The notes beneath the pieces were generated by a model, which was given only the letters and a program-made list of their open reading frames with translations, was not told where the DNA came from and made no database searches. The translations under genes were made by a program, and so were the position numbers. 64,000 bases of DNA from Chrysomallon squamiferum. Taxonomy: Eukaryota > Mollusca > Gastropoda > Neomphalida > Peltospiridae. Positions 38,921-51,383 of this stretch are shown in pieces. The stretch spans positions 6,511,832 through 6,575,831 of the forward strand of contig CM022675.1 of the NCBI GenBank assembly GCA_012295275.1, given 5' to 3'. Position 1 is the stretch's first letter. Every line of letters starts with the position of its first letter.

Positions 38921-39486
38921 TGTTCATTCATTCATTCACCCGGCCGTTCTTTTGTTCGTTCATTCGTTTTTGTTCGTTCGTTTATTGATCAGTCCATCTA
39001 TTTGTAATCTATCAGTGCAATAACATTCTGCACAACCAACAGCTGTTCGTTCATTCAACACATACACATGCATATACTATACGCACCCACACATACATAT
39101 ACATATATACATTAAATGCATACACGCATATATGCCAGTACTTTCACAGGGATACATTTAAAAATATATATACAATTTTATGCTAAAATATATATATATA
39201 TATATATAAAGATAATAGATAGATAGATAGAAAAGATAACGATAAATATAATATAAAAACATAAATAATATAAACTAAATACGTATGCAGTAAATGAAAA
39301 GATATAAAATTTCAAACTGTATAAATAAATGTTCGAATAAATAAAATATTTGTTTAAATTTACAAAATAAATAAATGAATGAATAAATGAATGAATTAAT
39401 AAATACATAAATGAATGAATGAATGAATGAATGAATGAATAAATTAATAAATAAATAAGAAAATGAACGACTAAATAAAACAGGAC

Positions 39487-39524
<38 letters not shown>

Positions 39525-39540
39525 AAAACAATAAAACTTT
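38921..39540. repeat. TTCA/TTCG, CATA, TA and AAAT/AATG microsatellites
   Basis: ATTC/GTTC tetramers at 38930-38990, CATA at 39058-39130, (TA)n at about 39187-39210, and AAAT/AATG at about 39360-39520. Confidence 0.85.
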
Positions 39541-40930
39541 ACACGAAACAAAGATTTACGAAGGTAACGTGTAGAACGTAACAAAGTTTGTTAGTTCCGT
39601 TCAAATTCAGAGAAGTAATTATTTCTACCAAACCTCGTCTTATGTTCAGACTAGAACATTGACACAGTATGACAGGAAACCCATTTCCATGGCAACAAAA
39701 TTTAATTAAGAGTCAGATGGTGTTAAAAAAAAAATACTTGGACACATTGTCAGTTTAATTATATGTATATTTTTGTTTTTGTTATTGATCATTTACATAC
39801 ATGTTACTTTTCTTTCCCTTGTTGTTTTGTCTGTATTTTGTTTTTTTTCTTTCCATTGTCATTTTTTTTGTCTGTACAGTTTTATTTTGTCTGTGCATTG
39901 TTACCTTTCAGCACATTATTATTTTGCTTGTACATCGTTATTGAGTCTGTACATTGTTATTTTGTCTCCTTTGTTATTGTGTCCATGAATTTTTTTATTT
40001 TTTTCTGTAGACTGTTATCAAGCCCGTGTGTAATTTTCTGTATTTTGTTATTTGCACGTGCATTGCAATTTTCAGACTTTAAAAAAAAAAAAAAAAAATT
40101 ATTCTTTTATTATGTTATCTTTTTTTTCTGCATGTAAGAAACTAGACATTTAAAAAAAAAAAATTTTAAATTTTTTCTGGTTCCTGCTACTCTGTAGGTT
40201 TTTATTGATCCGTAAATTATACACTTTTAATTTGTCTGCACTTGATTCAGTATCACGCTTTTTTTAAAATTTATTTATTTATTTTTTTCATTTTCTCTAT
40301 CACACTATTCATGTATCGATGTAAAAATCCATGCGACCTTTTCTGAACACAGTCAGTCTCCAGTTTGTACTGAAATCACTTTTCTTTTTTTCTTCTTCTC
40401 TCGTTTAAAAGTGAAAACCAGTAGTCAGGCGAAACAGACACAAATTATCAATAGAAACTGAAATGAAAGAGTCAAAAATAATCTCGACTTTTGTATCTTA
40501 TTAGGCGTTCACGTTATATGGGGCATTAGTCTGTGAAATAATTATATCAGGCCTAAACAATTAAAATAAATAAATATATATATTATAGTTATTTTACGTG
40601 TAAGCCAATTTAAAAGCTCTTAAGGAATTTTTCGTTACTTTCCTGTTGATGAATCCATTGATGAATCCTTTTTGGTTGGTTGATTCGTTCACAAAGTTTT
40701 TTTCGTTGTATTTTTTTTTTTATATCAGTTATGCTATTCAAAAATAGTGAATAAACACTTGCTTCTTATATGTGTACGTATTTATGTATGTATTATGTGT
40801 TGGTGTATATGCATATAGATCTGTCTGTCTGTATAAATGTATTTCTGATCTCAGTGTGTTAGAAAATTAAGTGTTAAAACGTGGTAAACATTTTGTGTGT
40901 GTGTTTATTTTATACAAGAGGTGGAAACAA
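39541..40930. other. AT-rich intergenic, no gene seen
   Basis: The plus strand at 39760-40080 repeats GTCTGTACATTGTTATTTTG-like phrases with a period of roughly 30 bp, a weak degenerate repeat. The 124-codon frame through it is a product of T-rich composition. No splice-supported exon. Confidence 0.5.
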
Positions 40931-41210
40931 ACAAGCAAATGTACATACATATATATTTTACGTACTCACACACAAATGCAAGTATGTGTACGTATATGTA
41001 TGTATTCGTATACGTGTATGTATATATGCATATATATATATGTTTATAAGTATGTATGTATGCATGTATATATGAACATGTATGTTTGTATGTGTATATG
41101 TAGCATGTATGTATGTATGTGTGTGTGTCTGAATGCACGCATTTTACCTGTATTCGTATGTATACGTATATGTATGTGTGGGCGTATGTACACGTGTGCA
41201 GATCTGTTTA
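40931..41210. repeat. TATG-rich microsatellite region
   Basis: Imperfect GTAT/TATG repeats with TA runs. Tyr/Val/Met/Cys frames here are artefacts. Confidence 0.9.
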
Positions 41211-41390
41211 TACATTTATTATTTTATTATGAAAATAAAATCTGTCGACAGGAACGCCAGTAATTTTGACGGCGGGAGTCGAAACATTAGAATTTTCTTG
41301 TTCAAGAACATAAGTAATTTAGATAACACAGTCTGCTTCTTATCATCTTTATTTTTTTTCTCATTTTTTTATATTTTATATTTTTTATCA

Positions 41391-41396
41391 TTTATT
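41391..41396 (-). promoter_or_regulatory. possible polyadenylation signal AATAAA
   Basis: A canonical hexamer on the minus strand, 47 nt after the stop of the candidate gene at 41444-41733. Confidence 0.3.
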
Positions 41397-41443
41397 CTTT
41401 TTCTCACAGACACCATCAAAACTTCCTACACGCTGACATTACA

Positions 41444-41733
41444 CTAATTTGTTGTAACCTTTATCTTCTCGTCTTCTCTTCTTCGCTTGTTAAATAACCA
41501 GCTGAGAAGTTCCAGATAAGCCGAAGAACAATTTATAAAAACACTTACGACTTGGCGCAAAAGTGTTCGGAGAAAGCCACTGAGAAATGCACACAACAAG
41601 TGAGATGTTAGCAGTGAAAGGTGCAGCGTGGCCAAACTTACGTTCAATTTGTTTACGCAACTTGAGAAAATTGGCGAGTAAAAAAAGCTGAGTCTGGTTT
41701 CTAATGATGTTTAAGACAGAGCAGAGAAATTTG
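41444..41733 (-). CDS. candidate 3' end of a spliced gene with two very short introns
   Basis: Three segments join in frame: 41642-41733 (92 nt), 41549-41579 (31 nt) and 41444-41501 (58 nt, stop TAG). The first acceptor is strong (CTCCCCTACGCTTACCAG), both donors are GTAAGT, and the inner acceptors are CATTTCTCAG (with a CTAAC branch-like site) and GGAACTTCTCAG. The introns would be 62 and 47 bp, unusually short for a mollusc-like genome. Only one frame of the first segment is open. Spliced, it gives 59 residues: a Leu-rich helix-prone part (NQTQLFLLANFLKLRKQIE), LAFSEHFCAKSW and a basic-acidic tail (NKRRREDEKIKV). An AATAAA follows 47 nt downstream. Read without splicing, the first frame also continues to about 41490, so the structure is not proved. 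Family unknown. Confidence 0.27.
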
Positions 41734-41791
41734 CTGGTAAGCGTAGGGGAGATGTTGAAATTAAAAAAACGGAAAGGAATCTTGGAAATGG

Positions 41792-41793
<2 letters not shown>

Positions 41794-41867
<74 letters not shown>

Positions 41868-41900
41868 AAATAATAAATAAATAAATAAATAAATAAATAA
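41794..41900. repeat. (AAT)n / (AAAT)n microsatellite
   Basis: AAT to about 41861, then AAAT to 41900. Confidence 0.97.
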
Positions 41901-42380
41901 AATAAAATCAAGTTTAATAAATACAAAAATCTGGTTTTCGTAAAATGAATTCATTAGACATTAACATAATCTATTACGGTTTTGTTTCACGTGATTTTAA
42001 ATGTTTGTTTGTTTATGATTTCAGTGTATTTGAAAATTTATGTTATTACGTGGTAAATATTTTTTGGTAGTTGTTTTGTGATTCTTAATTTTAGTTTTAA
42101 GTTGCTTTTTTTGATGTTTTTTTTTTTGTTGTGGGGTTTGGCTTTTTTTGTTTTTATGTTATTATTTGTTTTTAAAAATTTTTTTTTTTTTGGCGTTGTT
42201 GTTTTTATTTATTTATTTATTTTAAAGTTGTTTTTTTTAATTAATTAATTTACTGTTGTTGCAGTTGTTATTATAATTATTACATTTAATGTTATTAATA
42301 TTATTATTATTATTACTACTACTACTGCTACTACTGCTGCTACTACTACCACTGTTATTATTATTACTATTAATTACTGT

Positions 42381-42384
<4 letters not shown>
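41901..42384. other. T-rich intergenic, no gene seen
   Basis: Poly-T runs and ATT/ACT trinucleotides at 42290-42365. Confidence 0.6.
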
Positions 42385-43527
<1,143 letters not shown>

Positions 43528-44585
43528 CTCTGTCTGTCTGTCTGGTCTTTGTCTGTATGTACTCTCTCTCTATCAAAAACAAATCCAAAATTCTCTCTCT
43601 CCCCTGTTTCTTGTATGTAAAAAAAACAAATCAGACGCACCTGTTCTGAAACCATTAAGAAGTAACCTTAATCGACGATTCTGTTTTTATATGTGTGTTG
43701 TTGGGTTGATGTTTTTTTTTGTTGTTCTTTTTTATCCTTTTGATATGAAAATTCAGGACGAAACTATTTTGTTGATATTTGTTATGGGCAATTACTCATA
43801 CAAGCATGCAAACGGAAAACGCGATTAATTGAACGTTGGTTGTCAGTTGGATTAATTTAATAATGCAATAAGCATGTATGGGATCATAAAAGTAAACAAA
43901 CTTCATATGAATAAAATACGTGTCTGAAAACAACAGATGGGGAAAAATAACAACAACAACAACAACAACTGCTGCTACAAAGAAAAAGGCGGCTGCGAAT
44001 TCATTATCGCCTTGCTGTTTTCTTAATCAGAAGTAGATTGCGCATGTCTTTAAAGAATAGTTCCGGTTGACTGAACACACTCATACAGAAATGTAGAGAC
44101 AGATGTACAGACGGTGCATTCGTACCTACACACATGTAATACACACGTATGCACACACAAATACATATGTATATGTACATGTATACATATATACATACAT
44201 ACATACATACATACGTACGTACGTATAGACAGACATACAAAAAGAAACATACGTACATCATAGACAGACAGACAGAGAAAGATACAAAAGGCGAACATAC
44301 ATAGATATGTACATAAATATTTAAATACATACATTCATACACACATACCCATACGTACACATACACGTATACACACATAAAAACATACACACACGAATAC
44401 ACACATACACACACAACCAGACACACACCTACACACACACACACACAACCAGACACACACCTACACACACACACACACAACCAGACACACACCTACACAC
44501 ACCTTAGCAACTCCGGGAGACACAGAATCATGAATTTATTATACTAAAGATTGTTTTGGATTTTTTTTTTTTTTTTTTTTTTCAG
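43528..44585. repeat. mixed intergenic with CATA/CA block
   Basis: CATA, ACGT and CA repeats at about 44130-44505; within them a 37-bp phrase (ACACACAACCAGACACACAC plus CTACACAC) occurs three times at about 44411-44500. Poly-T at 44560-44582. Nothing gene-like is seen at 43528-44130. Confidence 0.8.
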
Positions 44586-44690
44586 AAACACGAACCTAAG
44601 AAGCTAATCATGTTTGTTCAGATCATTCACGAAAATCTCCGTAAATATACAAGCTATGGACACCTCAGTGATATAAAACTTACGTCATAA
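44586..44690 (+). CDS. candidate terminal exon (34 aa)
   Basis: A run of more than 20 T followed by CAG makes a strong acceptor. The frame in phase 0 reads KHEPKKLIMFVQIIHENLRK and continues 14 residues to TAA. An ATTAAA lies about 110 nt downstream. Short and unrecognised. Confidence 0.17.
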   Translation, partial: KHEPKKLIMFVQIIHENLRKYTSYGHLSDIKLTS

Positions 44691-44857
44691 ATAATACGAA
44701 TAGCCACGTATCTGAGTATCCTGCCAAGTGTGACGTAAAACGTGTATCTACGAGGAGGGTCACAAATATATCAGAACATACACTAATTTACGATATTAAA
44801 CGGAGCTGTAGTGTTAATATTGACAGAGTTGCAAAACTCATAAATTTCTATTTCCAG

Positions 44858-45019
44858 ATTTCAATTAAAAATCCCAGAGAATTAATACCGTGTTCATTAC
44901 ACCAGTGGAGTCCAATATGCAATGCAGATTATTATTTCCCATTAGCAGTGTTTCCTGCATTGTGTCTGCATCGTTTGCTTGGATTAATAACTTGTATAGA
45001 TGTGTACTGGAATATTTAA
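44858..45019 (+). CDS. candidate exon (53 aa), overlapping a second open frame
   Basis: The acceptor ATAAATTTCTATTTCCAG precedes a frame reading ISIKNPRELIPCSLHQWSPI and on to VYWNI before TAA. A second frame (44890-45072, 60 codons from a GTG) is open over the same bases, so at most one is real. AATAAA occurs near 45036. No family recognised. Confidence 0.15.
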   Translation: MSIKNPRELIPCSLHQWSPICNADYYFPLAVFPALCLHRLLGLITCIDVYWNI

Positions 45020-45109
45020 TTACGCTGGCAAGCCGAATAAACAGTCATTTTTGTATGCGTTGTAAATTTTGAAAATGTTGTGTATTGGAAGTAGTTTTGT
45101 TTCGTAATT

Positions 45110-45338
<229 letters not shown>

Positions 45339-46189
45339 TATATCTGTCTGTTTGTCTCGTTCTCTTTCTGATATATTTCTGTCTATTTGAATCTGCCTGT
45401 TTCCCTGTCTCTCTCTGTGTCTCTATTTGCATGTCTCTTTCTGTGTGTCTCTCTGTGTGTCTCTCTGTCCATCTATTTCTGTGTCTTTGTCCATCTGCCT
45501 CATCTCTCTCCCTCTCTTTTTCTGATTCTCCCACTCTCTGTCTTTCACTTACAACTCACTAACTAAAGGCTACGGCATGTGTTTTCCTGTTTAAAGGAAG
45601 GTACACATAAAACATTCCTTACTGCTAATTGAAAAAAAAAAAAAAAAAAACAAAACAAAGTTGCCCACAATGACTCTGGCAGATTTCCTCTCAATATCTC
45701 AATTCTTACTTAAACAAACGTTTAAAGACATATTACCTTGAATTAAAAAATGGGATATAATTATAAAACATGAATTTTTTTTTTTTTTTTTTTTTTTAAA
45801 TGTTTGGCTGCTAAATCAAAAAGAACAAGTCATCCTCTTGGATAAAAGTTTGGAATGTGTGATTAAATAAATCAATAATTTTTGAAAAAAAGATACTTAC
45901 TGTTAAATCGAAAAAAACAAAAAAAAAAAAAAACATATCTAAACATATCATTACAAGCATTACTCGCAAAAACGACTTAGAATATGTCATTAAATAAACC
46001 AAAGCTTTTTCAAAACAAGATCCCTTTCTTCTAAATCGAAAAGCAACAAACAAAAAACTAACGCATGGTATAAGTATCACAGCAAAGAGTACTGAGTTAA
46101 AACCGTTTAAAATGAGCTGCTACATAAAACAGTTCTTCCTTCCTATTCCAACAACTTCAGCTTCTGGTTCTGACGTTTCCACGAGGCGA
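45339..46189. other. intergenic, no gene seen
   Basis: Pyrimidine-rich TCTG/TCTC at 45345-45540, poly-A at 45632-45650, poly-T at 45774-45797 and poly-A at 45909-45932. Around 45830-46040 the phrase GATTAAATAAATCAATAATT / TCATTAAATAAACCAAAGC recurs once at about 126 bp spacing, a weak duplication. Confidence 0.5.
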
Positions 46190-46370
46190 TCTAGTGTTAT
46201 GGTCTCCTCACTGTTAATTTAATCTGGCCTGTATCACTTGGCAGTGAAAGGAAGACACATAAAGCAGGCCAGATGTTAATTAAGTTCGCCGAGGCCATGC
46301 CAGGCGTGCTTGCTGCTCAGGAAGGCGAGAAAAGATCGCTGAGTCCATTGCCATAGAAACACTAAAATGG
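46190..46370 (+). promoter_or_regulatory. GC-richer island, possible conserved non-coding element
   Basis: An inverted repeat (TTAATCTGGCCTG against CAGGCCAGATGTTAA), homeodomain-type TTAATTAA sites and a GC-rich block stand out from the AT-rich surroundings. A 19-codon frame from an ATG at 46297 (MPGVLAAQEGEKRSLSPLP) is codon-balanced but tiny. The composition suggests constraint (regulatory or coding), which sequence alone cannot settle. Confidence 0.25.
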
Positions 46371-46599
46371 CTGGTAAATGATGCATTTTATGTTTTCGTA
46401 CTAAGTGACATTGGTCAATATGTTTTTTTTTTTAATTTTTAATTTTTTTATTGTTGTTTGTTTTGGACTTTATTTGTATTCTGGTTCTTTCTGTTTTCTT
46501 TTTTTCATTTACTAAAATTGTCTTTCTTTTTTTCTTCTTCTTGTTAGTTTTAATTAATCCTCTAAATTAATACTGTCATGACTGGGCGAACGAGAGGCA

Positions 46600-46962
46600 A
46601 GTATGTTATCTGTCTGTGTGTCTCTCTGTCTGTTTAATCCAACTATCTGGACAATTCTGTGGGGGAAAGGATGAGAGTGTTTCGACCCTCTTAGGTGCTT
46701 GTTTCAATATCTATGGCCTGCATTTCAAACAAGGATATAAAAAAAATGCAGATCGAAAAATCCCTTTCCCAAAATTCTCAGTATGTGTCATACAGCCCAC
46801 GTTGTCTCTTACTACTTATGTCTCTCTGTTTCTCTGTCTCTCTCTCAGGAGATATATCTGTCTTTCTATGTATCTATCTAGCTAAAAGTCTACCTAACTA
46901 TTTGTCTAAATACGTATCTGTCTGTCTGCCTATCTGTATATCTATCTCTATCTATCTATCTA

Positions 46963-46994
<32 letters not shown>

Positions 46995-47162
46995 CCTACC
47001 CATCTATCTATCTATCTATCTATCTATCTGTCTACCTATCTATCTATCTATCTATCTGTCTGTCTTTCTATCTGTCTGTCTATCTACCCATCTAGCTATC
47101 TTTCTGTCTGTCTTTCTATCTGTCTGTAAACCCATCTGTCTGTCTGTTTGCCTGTCTGTATC

Positions 47163-47194
<32 letters not shown>

Positions 47195-47245
47195 GCTGCA
47201 TGTCTGTTTGTCTGTCTGTCAGTCTGCATCCATTCCTCCTTCCAT
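46600..47245. repeat. TCTA / TCTG tetranucleotide field
   Basis: From about 46850 to 47212 imperfect TCTA and TCTG runs alternate; 46600-46850 is unique sequence with TCTG patches. The 144-codon Ser/Leu/Tyr frame across it is an artefact. Confidence 0.92.
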
Positions 47246-48212
47246 CCATCCTTCTACCAAACTGTTTAACATTAACACTACCATACACAAACACAAGAAA
47301 CAGGCCTTCTGCTTCGTGTAACATGGTTCCAAATGGCTGACTAACTGTATGACAATGACGTATCATAGAGGATTAATAAATAATCGTTACTGAACGATAT
47401 CCAATAGCAAACAGAGTCTAGACACGAAGTTTACATTTGTGGTCATGATACTGTACATAATGTGATAAATAATATAGGTTACGTCCGATCCGAACAAACT
47501 CTGAGTCAGTAATGTGATATTATTTTCCGTGTTCTGTCAAATATTTATACGATTTGGCAGCAGCTGATTGCAGTTGAGAACGAGCTAGTTACAAAGATCG
47601 ATCATTTTCGGTCTTTCTATTGGCTATTTCCCGTTCCTGCCGGGTCTCCGCGAAGCGCTCTGTATGCGCTTTCCTACACACGTGTAAATAATTTCTTTTT
47701 GCTGTCAAGTAAAATAATCATCGCCTCTTATTAATTAATTATCCTTAAGTTCGTTAACAAAATTTAATTATGACGTCATAGAGCAGTTAAAATATCTCTT
47801 TTCTCTCCCCCCCTTTTTTTTCAGTTGTTGAACTTTGACCAAACTTCTGTTTCTGAGTAACGATATTATGACGTAAGGATAGTTTAAAAGCTGGGATTTC
47901 CGAGAATTCAATCTCTGGCGAAAGTTAGTGACATCTAATGTGCAACTACGAGAAAGAGGTTGGCAGTTAACGAAACAAGAAAATCAACTTGTCGTCGATC
48001 CTCAAACCTATGAAGTTTATCGTAAGAGGTTCTTATCTTAAGTCAATTTTGCCACCTATGATTTTTATATATATATACATACATATACATACACACATAC
48101 ATACACGTATGCACACACGCACACACGCACATCTTTACGTCATTTAGGAAGCCAAGAATAGATGGTGTCGTCAGATAGCACAATGTCTACATAAAACAGA
48201 TTAAAGTTTGGC
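47246..48212. other. intergenic with a promoter-like patch
   Basis: At 47560-47700 lie CAGCTG, an inverted CCAAT box (ATTGGCTA), a GC-rich segment (TGCCGGGTCTCCGCGAAGCG) and an E-box (ACACGTGT). A full CRE (TGACGTCA) follows at 47771-47778. This could be a promoter or enhancer; no exon is linked. CATA repeats at 48078-48130. Confidence 0.3.
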
Positions 48213-48214
48213 AA

Positions 48215-48281
<67 letters not shown>
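48213..48281. repeat. (AAAT)n microsatellite
   Basis: Seventeen AAAT units. Confidence 0.98.
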
Positions 48282-49087
<806 letters not shown>

Positions 49088-49249
49088 TGAATGATAGTTC
49101 AGTCTAAGAACGATCGAAGGACAGAGAAACAAAGAACAAAAATAGGAATGCTCCAATCAGAGACATAAGGTGAACGAATCAGAGAATAAAAAGGAGAAAC
49201 GAACAAATATAAATAGTGAACGATAGAAAATAACATAATGATAGAATAA

Positions 49250-49255
49250 AAAAAA

Positions 49256-49300
<45 letters not shown>

Positions 49301-49365
49301 CAATAATAATAATAACAACAATAATAAATAATAATAACAACAACAACAACAACAACAACAACAAT
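49250..49365. repeat. AAT / AAC trinucleotide tract
   Basis: AAT run, then AAC run. Confidence 0.96.
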
Positions 49366-49423
49366 TGATAACGTGAGACAACGTCAAATGTTTTATTACA
49401 AATTTCACCGACGCAAAACAACA

Positions 49424-50160
49424 AAATAACACCGTGCTACTCTGAATCTGATAACACTGCACACCGCGCTACTCTGAATCTGATAACACTGCGCACCGCG
49501 CTACTCTGAATCTGATAACACTGCGCACCGCGCTACTCTGAATCTGATAACACTGCACCGCGCTACCTGAATCTGATAACACTGCGCACCGCGCTACTCT
49601 GAATCTGATAACACTACGCACCGCGCTACTCTGAATCTGATAACACTGCACACCGCGCTACTCTGAATCTGATAACACTGCGCACCGCGCTACTCTGAAT
49701 CTGATAACACTGCGCACCGCGCTACTCTGAATCTGATAACACTGCGCACCGCGCTACTCTGAGTCTGATAACACTACGCACCGCGCTACTCTGAAGCTGA
49801 TAACACTACGCACCGCGCTACTCTGAAGCTGATAACACTACGCACCGCGCTACTCTGAATCTGATAACACTACGCACCGCGCTACTCTTAATCTGATAAC
49901 ACTGCGCACCGCGCTACTCTGAATCTGATAACACTACGCACCGTCTACTCTTAATCTGATAACACTGCGCACCGCGCTACTCTGAATCTGATAACACTAC
50001 GTACCGCGCTACTCTGAATCTGATAACACTGCGCACCGTCTACTCTTAATCTGATAACACTGCGCACCGCGCTACTCTGAATCTGATAACACTGCGCACC
50101 GCGCTACTCTGAGTCTGATAACACTGCGCACCGCGTTACTCGGAATCTCTGATAATCACC
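49424..50160. repeat. 32-bp tandem array, about 22-23 copies
   Basis: The unit is GCGCACCGCGCTACTCTGAA followed by TCTGATAACACT. A partial first unit starts at 49424 and a decayed last unit ends near 50155. Variants include loss of GC (ACCGTCTAC), short deletions, and A/G changes shared by neighbouring units (for example three adjacent ACTACGCA units at 49774-49870), consistent with local unit amplification. There are no spacers, so it is not a CRISPR. Confidence 0.97.
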
Positions 50161-50300
50161 GCGGCTTTAGTCCGACGTGCTGACTGTCTGTTCCAGCAGG
50201 GCTTCTGTCCAGTAAGTAATGAGCACGTGAACACGAAGAGGACTTCCCTTTAATTGTCAGCGTGATTTGTGGTGTGAAGATCTTCTTGTCATCTTCACAG

Positions 50301-50738
50301 ACTCGGGTGACAATGATGGATGACATTTTTCAACAGCTTACTCATGTATGCAATACAAGTAATATTACTTACATATTCGTTAGAAGTGATATTACTTACA
50401 TGTTCGTTATACGTAATGCTATTTGCATGTTCGTTATAAGTAATGCTATTTGCATGTTCGTTATAAGTAATATTATTTACCTGTTCGTTGTAAGTAATAT
50501 TATTTATATATTCGTTATAAGTAATGTTATTTGCATATTCGTTATATGTAATATTATTTACCTATTCGTTGTAAGTAATGTTATTTGCATATTCGTTATA
50601 ATTTATATTATTTACATATTCGTTATAAGTAATATTATGTACCTGTTTGTTATAAGTAATATTATTTACATATTCGTTATAAGTAATATTATGTACCTGT
50701 TTGTTATAAGTAATATTATTTACCTTTTTGCTAATTAA
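50301..50738 (+). CDS. open frame of 14 nonapeptide repeats (27-bp array), possible spliced gene
   Basis: The first ATG (50313) opens 141 codons to TAA. After a lead of about 15 residues (MMDDIFQQLTHVCN) the frame is 14 copies of a hydrophobic nonapeptide, consensus YIFVISNII, encoded by a 27-bp tandem repeat (about 50349-50735). No unit has an indel or stop despite many substitutions. Just upstream is an acceptor (TTGTCATCTTCACAG, ending 50300) and, 89 bp before it, a consensus donor (CCA|GTAAGT at 50212), suggesting a short intron. Four units contain the octamer ATTTGCAT. The repeat may simply be a minisatellite whose period is a multiple of three. No known family; coding status uncertain. 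Confidence 0.22.
   Translation, partial: TRVTMMDDIFQQLTHVCNTSNITYIFVRSDITYMFVIRNAICMFVISNAICMFVISNIIYLFVVSNIIYIFVISNVICIFVICNIIYLFVVSNVICIFVIIYIIYIFVISNIMYLFVISNIIYIFVISNIMYLFVISNIIYLFAN
50349..50735 (+). repeat. 27-bp minisatellite, 14 units
   Basis: The unit core is TTCGTTATAAGTAATATTAT followed by TTACATA. Unlike the other arrays in this window it shows no length variation between units. Confidence 0.93.
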
Positions 50739-50835
50739 CACCTGTTATCGTTCGCAGACTCCGAAAGAAAGATGAAATAGAAAAACTGTCAGAGATGCCT
50801 TTGTTAACCTAACGAAGTTTGCTGCTAACGTATTG

Positions 50836-50905
50836 TTGTGTACGCGCGCGCGCGCGAGTTTGTATATTTGTGAGTGTGTGTGTGTCTGTATGTGTGGATG
50901 TATGG
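50836..50905. repeat. (CG)7 followed by (TG)n: alternating purine-pyrimidine tract
   Basis: TACGCGCGCGCGCGCGAG at 50841-50858 is the longest CpG run in the window and is followed by TGTG repeats. Such tracts favour left-handed Z-DNA under negative supercoiling. Confidence 0.85.
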
Positions 50906-50935
50906 ATAAAAGCATGTACGTACGTAAGAAAGTAT

Positions 50936-51150
50936 GTCTTTAGGAATAAATATTATGTTGTCGTATGCATGTGTAATTAGACTGAACATAGACAGAACTC
51001 GGGAACGCACTGGCGCAGGAGGACAAAGTCCAATCACGACCTCTATGACGTCAAATGCTGATGACGAATTATCGAATGTTTTGCGTCAGTTCACGCGCAC
51101 TCCAAAGGCAAACGACAAAACCCCTCAACTACCGAGACAACTTTCAAAAT
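50936..51150 (+). repeat. dispersed SINE-sized repeat, copy 2
   Basis: Begins TTTAGGAATAAATATTATG and contains the exact core shared with copy 1 (CACTGGCGCAGGAGGACAAA). The end ACCGAGACAACTTTCAAAAT matches the end of copy 1. A CRE palindrome TGACGTCA (51046-51053) lies inside but not in copy 1. Confidence 0.65.
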
Positions 51151-51251
51151 GTGCTGGGTAATCGAGGGTAATCATCGCTTCCAACGAAGTACGCCGATCT
51201 TTAGTCACTTTTGCATTCGTTTATTTTCGTCAGAAGTCTGGTATTGGCAGG

Positions 51252-51356
51252 TGCATGTTTAGAAATAAATATTTTATTGTCATATGCAAATCTGATTAGA
51301 CTCTGCACATAGAAACTATTCGGGAATGCACTGGCACAAGGTGACAAAGTCCAGTT
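51252..51356 (+). repeat. dispersed repeat, copy 3 (partial, diverged)
   Basis: Repeats the 5' half of copy 2 in direct orientation about 320 bp downstream: TTTAGAAATAAATATTTTAT ... TCGGGAATGCACTGGCACAA. It ends at the point where the pogo-like MITE begins. Confidence 0.65.
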
Positions 51357-51383
51357 CAATGAATCTACGCATGTGTATATATA

